Below, piece by piece: positions 1-5,963 of a stretch of 6,078 nt of DNA. The stretch lies in assembly GCA_019308705.1 (NCBI GenBank), contig JAFDHW010000157.1, positions 1 through 6,078 of the forward strand, given 5' to 3'. The stretch's first letter is position 1. Every line of letters starts with the position of its first letter. A program made the position numbers and the translations under genes. Under the pieces are notes generated by a model. That model did not search any database, was not told the DNA's origin, and was given only the letters and a program-made list of their open reading frames with translations. Origin of the DNA: Deltaproteobacteria bacterium. Its GTDB lineage: Bacteria > Desulfobacterota > Desulfobacteria > Desulfobacterales > Desulfatibacillaceae.

Positions 1-204
1 GGGGTCCTCCCCCGCGGCTTCGCCTTGGCCGGCGCCTTCCGCCGCTTGCGCCGCGTTTCCGCTGGAGTCCGCGTAGAGATGGGAAAAGGGGTCGCTTTGT
101 CCACCGGCCGGCGCTTCGTCCTGTGCGAAACCACAGGGGGCCAGCGCCAGCGGACCGGCAAAAAGGATGGCGGCGAGGAGCCCGAACACGGCCAAGCGAC
201 TCAT
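1..204 (-). CDS. Exported protein of unknown function, N-terminal part only
   Basis: The first 68 codons of a gene that continues past the left edge of the window. The ATG at 204-202 is preceded by a perfect AGGAGG (216-211 on the minus strand) with 6 nt spacing, which fixes the start. Residues 1-28 look like a Sec signal peptide: a short basic start (MSRL), a hydrophobic core rich in Leu, Ala, Phe and Ile (about residues 4-22), and a likely cleavage after the Ala of GFA-QD (residue 27). A Cys lies at residue 24, but the surrounding APCG is a poor lipobox, so a lipoprotein is less likely. After the cleavage site the visible part is low in complexity and rich in Ala, Gly, Glu, Gln and Asp, as in a flexible periplasmic linker; no domain is visible. 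It is transcribed away from the upstream 765-residue gene with a 229-bp gap, so it probably has its own promoter. Start and export are well supported; function is unknown. Confidence 0.8.
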   Translation of the reverse strand, partial: MSRLAVFGLLAAILFAGPLALAPCGFAQDEAPAGGQSDPFSHLYADSSGNAAQAAEGAGQGEAAGEDP

Positions 205-286
205 GTCATACCTCCTGGTTAGATCGGAAGCGGGATTTTCCCCTGTTTTCGCACGGCTTTATGGCTGGAAGCAAACCTTAAAAACC

Positions 287-315
287 GGCTTACAAAAAAG
301 CGCTACACGTGTCAA
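287..315 (-). promoter_or_regulatory. Possible sigma-70-type promoter of the exported-protein gene
   Basis: On the minus strand a perfect TTGACA (315-310) is followed after 17 nt by TAAGCC (292-287), a poor -10 element. The position, about 80 nt upstream of the ATG at 204, suits the signal-peptide gene. The 8-bp palindrome ACACGTGT (305-312) overlaps the -35 box and could be an operator. The -35 and spacing are seen directly; promoter activity is inferred, and the weak -10 keeps confidence low. Confidence 0.35.
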
Positions 316-335
316 CGTGATATTTGCTGTAATTT

Positions 336-359
336 GGAGCGGATGCGGCTTTCCGCTCC
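336..359. repeat. Inverted repeat, 8-bp stem, intergenic
   Basis: GGAGCGGA (336-343) and TCCGCTCC (352-359) form a perfect 8-bp GC-rich stem with an 8-nt loop. On the minus strand it is followed by AAATTA with no T-run, so it is not a canonical intrinsic terminator for the 765-residue gene ending at 434. On the plus strand it is followed by TGCTTTT, but no plus-strand gene is seen to its left. It may stabilise a transcript 3' end or act as a binding site. Confidence 0.55.
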
Positions 360-382
360 TGCTTTTCCCTCCAATCATTCCA

Positions 383-411
383 GTAAACCACCAGGTGTTT
401 CCATGGTTTAC
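383..411. repeat. Inverted repeat with 8-bp arms, 23 bp after a stop codon
   Basis: GTAAACCA (383-390) and TGGTTTAC (404-411) are perfect 8-bp arms around a 13-nt spacer. A competing shorter pairing, CAGGT (392-396) with ACCTG (410-414), uses part of the same sequence. It lies just downstream of the stop of the 765-residue gene (434-436, minus strand). No T-run follows on either strand. The AT-rich arms and even spacing would also suit an operator for a dimeric regulator. The repeat is certain; its role is not. Confidence 0.5.
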
Positions 412-433
412 CTGCAACACAGGGCTTTGGCCC

Positions 434-2731
434 CTAGTTCCCGGGCACGGGGTCTCCGCCGGTCAGGGCGCGGGCGGACTTGTCCGCCCAGGCCAAAAAC
501 CGCTTCACCTGGTCGGCCGCCTTGGGGTCGGTGCTCTTTTCGGAAAAGGCCGCGGCGTGGGATTTCAGCCCGAGAAGCACCTGGGCGTCCTGGGGTTCAC
601 CCACCCGGCCCAGCCCCCGGATGACCACCTGCAAGAGGTGGAAGATCCACATGACCTGATCCTCCCGTTCGGCCAGCTTGTAGACGGAGGATTCGGGGTT
701 GCCGTATTCCCACAGGGCGGAGAACAGCACGGAGCGGGCCACCGGCCCGCCCACCAGGGCCATGAGGATGTAAATCTCCCGCTCCAGGGTCAGAAGGTAG
801 CCCAGGGGCAGGGAAGTGTGCCATGCATAGGGGTCCATGGCGTTTTTCAGCATCCCGTGCACCGTGCGCACCTTCAAGAAGACCTTCTCCTTTTCCTCTT
901 CCAGGATGTCCCGCACGTGGGCCACGGCCATGCCGTCTAAGCCGTCCACCACGTGGAGGACCTCCTCGGGAGTCATCTTGGTGTCCTTTAAAAGCTCCTT
1001 GTTGAACTTGCGCACCAGCACGTTCGCCAAGATCAGCGCGTTTCTGTCCGCGAAGCTTACGGTTTCCGGGTTGGCCAGCATCCCGGTCAGGAGGGCCTCC
1101 AGCGCCCGGTTGGGATTCCGCATCCGGTTGATGAGAAGCTGGAGGGCGTTCAACAGCGCCAGCCGGTCCCCGGTGTCCATGTGCTCCTTCAGGTAGTGCC
1201 ATAAGAAGCCGAACACGTCGCGCTCGTGGCGGCAGAAGGCGGGGATGTTCTTTTCAAAGGCGGGACGGAGGAAATGCCCCTTCTCGTCGAAGCAGCTCTG
1301 CAAAAGGTCCACCAAGTCGGCGGCGTCCTCCACGGAGATGCCGAAGTCCGACGCCACCACCTCGAAGTCCTCCAGGCCGAAGGTCGCTTTTCCCGCCAGG
1401 AGGCTTTTCATCTTTTTGTTCACCGCGGCGCGGCGGCGATAGAAGAGATTCAGGTCCATGAGCCGGGCGTCCACGTGGCGGGTGATCTTTTTGCCGCCGG
1501 CGGTGACGCACGACAGGGTGGTGGAGCCCGGGACCAGCTTTTCCCACACCTGGTCCGGCACCCGGGCCAAGCGGCTCCGTATCAGGTCCAGGATTTCGGA
1601 GATGGTGTTCTCGTCTACGTGGTCGGCCTGACCCACGCTGGTGGAGGGGCTGGCCGCGCGGATGGTCAAGGCGTCTATCAGCTCGGAGAGGACGCCCATG
1701 CGCTCGCAGAGCTCTTCCGGCGGGATGAATCCATAGTCTCCGGCGCACAGGGCGTCCAGGATGCGGGGGGACTTCCGGTTGTCCGGACCGAATTCGCCGC
1801 CCACCAGGCGCACCAGGCCGGCCAAGCGCTCGTTCATGCCCTCCTTCCGGGTGTCGGCCACCAGCCAGCGCAGGTTGTTCACCTCCAGGGGCGGCCGCAC
1901 CAGCACGCCCCACAGCTTGCGGAAGGCGAACACCGCGTCGTAGACGCAGGTATAGCGCAACAGGGGGTCGCGCGCTCCGGCGCGGGTCATCATGGTCTGC
2001 ACCTGGTTCACCAGCACCTGGACGGGGCCTCGGCTCATGCCGTTGACCGCGGCCAGAAGCGTCAGGTTGGCGCTGGGCCGGCGCGCCTCGTCGTGGATGA
2101 TGGGGTAGGGGCCGGCGTCGGGGTCGCGTTCGTCTTCGTCCGCGGCCATGTAGGAAAGGTACGCGGCCAGGGCGTCCAGGCAGGTTTCCAGGCGGGGCTG
2201 GTTGGCGGTGTTGCAGCAGGAGGCGTACAGGGTGTTGATGCCCGCCTTGGCCAACAGGGAGCAGGAGTCGGAAAAGGTCTTTTCCAGGCCCTCGCCATCC
2301 TTGCCCAGGCGGCGGGCGGCCAGGCGGATGCGCTGCATGTCCAGGGTGACCGGGCCGAAGCTCACCAGGTAGTCCAGCTCACGCGAAACCTCGTCGTCTC
2401 CGCCCAGAAGCCTTCCCCGGTAGCGGACCACCAAGCGACCGTCATGATTGGGCATGCCGTCCAAGCCGTAGAGGGCTTGGGCCACCATGGCGGCCGCCTC
2501 GGGCACCTTTTCCGGCTCCTTGGCCGCGGTGGTGAAAAACCGTCCCAGCTCCCCCAGAAATTCCACCACGCGCCTGCGCCAAGGATCCAGGCGGCCTTCC
2601 TCCTCGTACAACGATTCGATGAGACCGGGGGAGGCGTCGTCGGCGGATGCGTACTCGGTCCCCGCCTCGCCCAGGTCCTCGAAAATCTGATCGAGGTCCT
2701 TTTCCCAGTCCTTGAAGTCCGTGTCGGTCAT
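434..2731 (-). CDS. Conserved-looking hypothetical protein, 765 residues, soluble and helical
   Basis: I do not recognise this protein. The ATG at 2731 is chosen because AAAGGA lies 7-8 nt upstream and the product starts with a normal acidic N terminus (MTDTDFKDWEKDLD). A start 19 codons earlier, at 2788, would fall inside a GC hairpin and add an odd Pro/Gly-rich leader. There is no signal peptide and no obvious membrane span, so it is probably cytoplasmic. Residues 1-50 are very acidic. The rest reads as many amphipathic helices broken by charged loops, for example 50-90, 120-195, 220-310, 340-400 and 500-720, which might be a helical-repeat or scaffold fold. Ten Cys residues are present, including a Cys-Cys pair at 172-173 and Cys184, but they do not form a clear metal or Fe-S motif. 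A polar stretch near 360-375 (SPSTSVGQADHVDEN) could be a linker. Codon use matches its neighbours and the frame is intact, so it is very likely a real gene with its own promoter near 2850-2875. Confidence 0.85.
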   Translation of the reverse strand: MTDTDFKDWEKDLDQIFEDLGEAGTEYASADDASPGLIESLYEEEGRLDPWRRRVVEFLGELGRFFTTAAKEPEKVPEAAAMVAQALYGLDGMPNHDGRLVVRYRGRLLGGDDEVSRELDYLVSFGPVTLDMQRIRLAARRLGKDGEGLEKTFSDSCSLLAKAGINTLYASCCNTANQPRLETCLDALAAYLSYMAADEDERDPDAGPYPIIHDEARRPSANLTLLAAVNGMSRGPVQVLVNQVQTMMTRAGARDPLLRYTCVYDAVFAFRKLWGVLVRPPLEVNNLRWLVADTRKEGMNERLAGLVRLVGGEFGPDNRKSPRILDALCAGDYGFIPPEELCERMGVLSELIDALTIRAASPSTSVGQADHVDENTISEILDLIRSRLARVPDQVWEKLVPGSTTLSCVTAGGKKITRHVDARLMDLNLFYRRRAAVNKKMKSLLAGKATFGLEDFEVVASDFGISVEDAADLVDLLQSCFDEKGHFLRPAFEKNIPAFCRHERDVFGFLWHYLKEHMDTGDRLALLNALQLLINRMRNPNRALEALLTGMLANPETVSFADRNALILANVLVRKFNKELLKDTKMTPEEVLHVVDGLDGMAVAHVRDILEEEKEKVFLKVRTVHGMLKNAMDPYAWHTSLPLGYLLTLEREIYILMALVGGPVARSVLFSALWEYGNPESSVYKLAEREDQVMWIFHLLQVVIRGLGRVGEPQDAQVLLGLKSHAAAFSEKSTDPKAADQVKRFLAWADKSARALTGGDPVPGN

Positions 2732-2770
2732 GGTTTTGTCCTTTGGGGAATGCCCGGGGGGAAAGGCCGC

Positions 2771-2807
2771 CTTGCCGCCCTGCGGCAAGACGCCGGCTTT
2801 GCCGGCG
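2771..2807. repeat. Two perfect tandem hairpins in the leader of the 765-residue gene
   Basis: CTTGCCGC/GCGGCAAG (2771-2778 with 2782-2789, 3-nt loop) and CGCCGGC/GCCGGCG (2791-2797 with 2801-2807, loop TTT) are separated by one base. Both are perfect and very GC-rich. They lie in the probable 5' UTR of the downstream gene, about 40-75 nt before its ATG. They could be a REP-like dispersed element, an RNA stabiliser, or part of a termination region. No T-run follows them on the minus strand, so they are not a standard terminator. Confidence 0.6.
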
Positions 2808-2828
2808 AAACCCCGTCGCGGTATGCGG

Positions 2829-2862
2829 AAAAAACAGGGTTTGGTTATTTTACCACAAGCCC
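2829..2862 (-). terminator. Probable intrinsic terminator of the pheT-merR unit
   Basis: About 45 nt past the merR stop, the minus strand carries a hairpin in which GGG, TT and TGGT pair with ACCA, AA and CCC, with single-base bulges and an AAAATA loop (2862-2837). It is followed at once by TG and then six T (2834-2829). Hairpin plus T-run in the right place suggests rho-independent termination. The bulges make the stem modest. The same bases overlap a promoter-like sequence, so the two readings compete or coexist. Confidence 0.5.
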
Positions 2863-2876
2863 CCGCAGGGTGCCAA
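2847..2876 (-). promoter_or_regulatory. Probable sigma-70-type promoter of the 765-residue gene
   Basis: On the minus strand TTGGCA (2876-2871) and TAAAAT (2852-2847) are separated by 18 nt. Each differs by one base from the TTGACA and TATAAT consensus. The start point would be near 2840, giving a leader of about 110 nt that contains the two tandem hairpins before the ATG at 2731. The -10 box lies in the loop of the terminator hairpin of the preceding unit. Boxes and spacing are seen; activity is inferred. Confidence 0.5.
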
Positions 2877-2906
2877 GGCCCGCCCCCCGCCGGTCCACGG
2901 CACTTT

Positions 2907-3254
2907 TCAGTCCAACAGCTTCCGGATGGCGTAAAGCTCGGCCCGGACCTCCTCCAGCAGGCCGGCGGGGTCCGCGTCCCGGCGCTCTTTGTCCTTCTTT
3001 CGCCGGGCCAGCTCCTTCCTGGCCCCGGGAATGGTGAACTTCTGGTCGTACAGCAGCGTTTTGATCAGCAGGATGGTTTCCAGGTCCTCGGCCGTGTACA
3101 GGCGCTGGCCCGAGCGGGTACGGGTGGGGCGTATCTCGGAAAACTCGCCTTCCCAGAAGCGCAGGACGTAGGGCTTCACGCCGGCGGCGGCCGCCGCTTC
3201 GGAAATCTTGTAGTAGCGCTTCTCTGGGGTGAGGATGAGCCTTTCCACGGGCAC
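2907..3254 (-). CDS. MerR-family transcriptional regulator, 115 residues
   Basis: A small DNA-binding protein of the MerR superfamily. Residues 13-82 are the winged helix-turn-helix: YYKISEAAAAAGVKPYVLRFWE holds the HTH, and RSGQRLYTAEDLE is the typical wing followed by the helix-3 segment. GARKELARRKKDKE and the C-terminal 30 residues form a helix that probably dimerises. There are no Cys residues and no effector domain, so it is not a metal or redox sensor of the CueR/SoxR type; short MerR proteins of this kind are recurrent neighbours of pheT in Desulfobacterota. The start is GTG at 3254, with GGAG 9 nt upstream; a second GTG two codons later is a possible alternative. It begins 70 bp after the pheT stop on the same strand, so co-transcription is likely. 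The family is clear; the regulated genes are not known from this sequence. Confidence 0.9.
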   Translation of the reverse strand: MPVERLILTPEKRYYKISEAAAAAGVKPYVLRFWEGEFSEIRPTRTRSGQRLYTAEDLETILLIKTLLYDQKFTIPGARKELARRKKDKERRDADPAGLLEEVRAELYAIRKLLD

Positions 3255-3263
3255 TGCCAGTTT

Positions 3264-3286
3264 CTCCCCGGCCTGCGGCCGCGGGG
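3264..3286 (-). promoter_or_regulatory. Hairpin that takes in the ribosome binding site of merR
   Basis: On the minus strand CCCC-GC-GGCC-GCA-GGCC-GGGG (3286-3266) folds into a stem of 8 G-C pairs with a 2-nt bulge and a 3-nt loop. The last GGGG is the first part of the merR Shine-Dalgarno sequence GGGGAG (3269-3264). Folded, it would hide the binding site. This suggests that merR translation depends on ribosomes finishing pheT or on a factor that opens the stem. The pairing is seen; the effect is inferred. Confidence 0.45.
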
Positions 3287-3324
3287 ACCCGGGTCGTCAT
3301 CCGCCGGACGGGGGATGGCCGGGC

Positions 3325-5742
3325 TTATCCCGGAAGATGCGCGCCGAACGCGCGGATCAGGTCTTCGCAGATGCTCTGGTGCAGCTCGTTGACTTCCTCG
3401 TCCAGCAGGGTCCGCTCGCTGGAACGGTAGGTGATGCGCACCGACAGGCTTTTTTTGTCCTCGGGCACCGGGTCGCCTTCGTAGAGGTCAACCACCCGGG
3501 CGTCCTCCACCCACTCGTGGCCGGCGCCCGCGGCACGCGCCAGCACGTCGCCGGCGCGGATGCGTTTATCCAGGATCAGGGTCACGTCGCGGCTGGTGGC
3601 GGGAAACTTGGGCAGGGGGCGGTACCGCACCTTGCCCGTGCACGCGGCCAGAAGGCGGTCCATGGCAAATTCCGCGTAGTACACCGGGACCTTGACGCCC
3701 CAGGCTGCCGCCACCTGCGGCTTCACCTCGCCCACCACCCCTGGCGAGTCCCCGCCGCACGTAACCCGCGCCGAGCGGCCGGGCCGCAGGGGGCCGCAGT
3801 CCGAGGCGTCAAGCGGCGAAAACACGGGGTTTTCCGCGCCCAGGCGGAGCAAAAGCTCCTCGCACGCGCCCTTCATGTCGTAGAAATCGCAGGGAACCGG
3901 CTTTTGCCCCCACATGCCGCCGGGCCGGGAGCCGGTCATGACCAGGGCCAGCACGTCGTGCTCGTCCGGGAGCACGTCCCGGCCCTGGTTGGAGAAGAAC
4001 ACCTTGCCCATCTCGAACAGCCAAAGGTCGCGGTTGTTCATGTTGATGTTCCGGGCCACGGTGTCCAAAAGCCCCGGGAGAAGGCTGGTCCGCATGACCG
4101 CCTGGTCCTCGGTGAGGGGGTTTCTGATGGGCAGCATCCTTCTGCGGTCGTCGCCCTCGGGCAGGTCCAGGCGGTCCGGGGAATCCGCGGAGGCGAAGCT
4201 GTACTGGATGGTCTGCCAGAACCCCATGCCCACGGCCAGTTCCTGCACGGCCTGGGCAAAGTCCCGCCCCGGCTGTGCCGGAGGGGCGTCCATGAGGGCG
4301 GTGGGGCTGGTGACCGGGATGTTGTCGTAGCCCCACAGCCGGGCCACTTCCTCCACCAAGTCCTCGGGCCGGGTCACGTCGGGCCGGAACCCGGGGGGGG
4401 AAACGGTCAACAGGTCCCCGTGGTCCTCCACGATCTCCATGGAGGCCGCGCCAAGCAGTTCCCGCACCTTGGCGTCGGGGATGTCCGTGCCCAGAACGGC
4501 ATTCACCCGCTTTACGGAAAGCTTTATCCGGGGGACCTGGCGGGGCAGGGGGTGGGCGTCGGCCACGCCTTGCACCAGCGTGCCCCCCGCGCACTCCAGC
4601 ATGAGCCTGGCCGCGCGGTCCGCGGCGAACAGCGTGCCGTCGGGGTCGGTTCCCCGCTCGAACCGGTGGCTGGCCTCGGTGTGGTAGCCAAGCCTGCGCG
4701 CGGTCTTGCGGATGCTGGCCGGGTCAAAATGCGCGCTTTCGATGAGCACGTTCGTTGTCGTTTCGGAGACCTCCGAGTTCTTCCCTCCCATGACGCCGGC
4801 CAGGGCCACGGGCTTCTTGCCGTCGCAGATGAGGAGCATGCCCTCGGAAAGCTCGTTCTCCCGGGAGTCCAGGGTGGTGAACCGCTCGCCTTTTTTGGCG
4901 GTGCGCACCACGATGCGGCCCTCCTCCAGGAGGTCGAAATCAAAGGCGTGCAGCGGCTGGCCTGTTTCCAGCATCACGTAGTTGGTCACGTCCACGATGT
5001 TGTTGATGGGCCGCTGGCCCACGGAGATGAGCCGGTCCGCCAGCCAGAAAGGCGAGGGGCCCACCCGGATGCCCCGCACCATGCGGGCGGAATACCGTGG
5101 GCAGAGTTCGGGCGCGTCGATGGTGATGGACGTTTCACCTGCGATGTCCCCTTCCCCGGCGGGGAGCGACGGGTCGGGCGGCTTGACCGTCTGCCCGGTG
5201 GCCGCGGCCACTTCCCGGGCCACGCCGAGGAGCGACAGGCAGTCGGGCCGGTTGGGGGTGATGGAAAGCTCCAGGCAGGGGTCGGACAGGGAAAGGACCT
5301 TGTTTAACGGCTCGCCCACAAAATGGGGTTCGGCGAGCTCCATGAGCCCGGAGGCGTCCTGCCCCAGGCCCAGCTCCCACTGGGAGCAGAGCATGCCTTC
5401 GGACCGCTGTCCGCGGATATCCGCCGCCGCCACCACGGTGCCGTCGGGCAGCCGGGTGCCGGGAAGGGCCAGGGGGGCGGCGATCCCCTCGGCCGCGTTG
5501 GGCGCGCCGCACACCACGGTGACGGTCCGGTCCCCGGCTTCCACCTGGCACAGCGAAAGCTTGTCCGCGTTGGGGTGGGGCGAGCAGGAAAGGATGCGGC
5601 CCACCACCACGGTGTCCAGAAAGGCGAAGCGGTCCCATACCGCCTCCACCTCCAGCCCGGCCATGGTCAGGAAACGGGAAAGCTCCTCGGGCGAGGAGGG
5701 AAGGTCAACGTACTGGGAAAGCCAGCCATAGGAGATGATCAT
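3325..5742 (-). CDS. pheT: Phenylalanyl-tRNA synthetase, beta subunit
   Basis: Beta subunit of the cytoplasmic alpha2-beta2 enzyme that charges tRNA-Phe with phenylalanine. The beta chain binds tRNA and edits mischarged Tyr-tRNA-Phe, while catalysis is on PheS. The product has 805 residues, near the usual length of about 800, with every domain present: N-terminal segment (MIISYGWLSQYVDL), EMAP-like tRNA-binding domain about 43-150 (PHPNADKL, VCGAPN, RGQRSEGMLCS), B3/B4 editing domain about 160-390 (TPNRPDCLS, DVTNYVMLETGQPLHAFD, TEASHRFERG), B5 about 405-477 (FRPDVTRPEDLVEEVARLWG), a catalytic-like core about 490-700 (MRTSLLPGLL, LFEMGKVF), and a C-terminal FDX-ACB domain from about 709 (FPATSRDVTLILD, VVDLYEG). 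His265, Glu335, Thr355 and Ala357 match the editing pocket by motif. The ATG at 5742 fits the family N terminus, although the ribosome binding site is weak. A 5-bp hairpin spans its TAA stop (3319-3333). The oddity is upstream: pheS, normally adjacent, is not there. Confidence 0.98.
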   Translation of the reverse strand: MIISYGWLSQYVDLPSSPEELSRFLTMAGLEVEAVWDRFAFLDTVVVGRILSCSPHPNADKLSLCQVEAGDRTVTVVCGAPNAAEGIAAPLALPGTRLPDGTVVAAADIRGQRSEGMLCSQWELGLGQDASGLMELAEPHFVGEPLNKVLSLSDPCLELSITPNRPDCLSLLGVAREVAAATGQTVKPPDPSLPAGEGDIAGETSITIDAPELCPRYSARMVRGIRVGPSPFWLADRLISVGQRPINNIVDVTNYVMLETGQPLHAFDFDLLEEGRIVVRTAKKGERFTTLDSRENELSEGMLLICDGKKPVALAGVMGGKNSEVSETTTNVLIESAHFDPASIRKTARRLGYHTEASHRFERGTDPDGTLFAADRAARLMLECAGGTLVQGVADAHPLPRQVPRIKLSVKRVNAVLGTDIPDAKVRELLGAASMEIVEDHGDLLTVSPPGFRPDVTRPEDLVEEVARLWGYDNIPVTSPTALMDAPPAQPGRDFAQAVQELAVGMGFWQTIQYSFASADSPDRLDLPEGDDRRRMLPIRNPLTEDQAVMRTSLLPGLLDTVARNINMNNRDLWLFEMGKVFFSNQGRDVLPDEHDVLALVMTGSRPGGMWGQKPVPCDFYDMKGACEELLLRLGAENPVFSPLDASDCGPLRPGRSARVTCGGDSPGVVGEVKPQVAAAWGVKVPVYYAEFAMDRLLAACTGKVRYRPLPKFPATSRDVTLILDKRIRAGDVLARAAGAGHEWVEDARVVDLYEGDPVPEDKKSLSVRITYRSSERTLLDEEVNELHQSICEDLIRAFGAHLPG

Positions 5743-5963
5743 GGAAAAAACCCGTCCGGCTGTTCAAAAACGCGGTCTGCGGCGTTGCGCCCCGGTTTCG
5801 GGGAACTCGACCATACGGGCGGGGGGCCGTACCGCCGAGGCCCACCGAACCCAAGCATCTTCAGCCAGAAAAAATCGAACCCGCGCAAATACCGAAAGCT
5901 TTTTCGGAAGAGGGGGTGCGTAAAGGACCCTTTTTTGCAAGGGCCCTCCCCTGCGAAACGTCC
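5739..5963 (-). other. Phe-rich open frame upstream of and overlapping the pheT start (possible leader peptide)
   Basis: A 74-codon stop-free minus-strand frame follows a TAG at 5966-5964 and ends in a TGA sharing bases with the pheT ATG (ATGA). About 11 of its 74 codons are Phe, including the stretch FDFFW and a terminal GFFP, against about 3% Phe in PheT. The only ATG in it is at 5858, giving 39 residues; a TTG at 5888 would include the FDFFW stretch. Neither has a convincing Shine-Dalgarno sequence. Phe-rich leader peptides control E. coli pheST and pheA by attenuation, so the position is suggestive. Alternatively it is non-coding DNA or a dispersed repeat whose T-runs happen to read as Phe. 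It is not the C terminus of PheS: the expected motifs are absent. Confidence 0.25.
5766..5803 (-). promoter_or_regulatory. Paired hairpins with a short T-run in the pheT leader, attenuator-like
   Basis: On the minus strand CCCCG-AAAC-CGGGG (5803-5790) is followed by a second stem, AACGC (5786-5782) with GCGTT (5773-5769), 8-nt loop, continuing into TTT so that five T run together. This lies about 25-60 nt before the pheT ATG. A separate perfect 6-bp hairpin, CCGAAA/TTTCGG (5892-5897 with 5902-5907), lies further upstream. The arrangement could terminate or attenuate transcription ahead of pheT. The second stem is short, so this is tentative. Confidence 0.3.

Noticed and set aside
336..359. 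Hairpin at 336-359 as terminator of the 765-residue gene
   Set aside because: On the minus strand it is followed by AAATTA rather than a T-run, so it does not fit an intrinsic terminator in that direction.
2732..2788. 19-codon N-terminal extension of the 765-residue protein (start at 2788)
   Set aside because: The start would lie within a perfect GC hairpin without a ribosome binding site. The ATG at 2731 has AAAGGA at proper spacing.
1226..3037. 603-codon open frame on the plus strand opposite the 765-residue gene and merR
   Set aside because: It crosses two minus-strand genes and their intergenic region, has low-complexity Gly/Gln/His/Val composition and no recognisable motif. The minus-strand gene has the better ribosome binding site and normal protein composition.
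2845..3300. 151-codon minus-strand frame overlapping merR
   Set aside because: It is another frame of the same DNA as merR. The merR frame has unmistakable winged-HTH motifs; this one is Arg/Gly/Pro-rich without any.
3229..5307. 692-codon open frame on the plus strand opposite pheT
   Set aside because: It lies entirely antisense to a full-length, motif-complete pheT, and its product is Gly/His/Val-rich, typical of a shadow of GC-rich coding DNA. No ribosome binding site or domain is seen.
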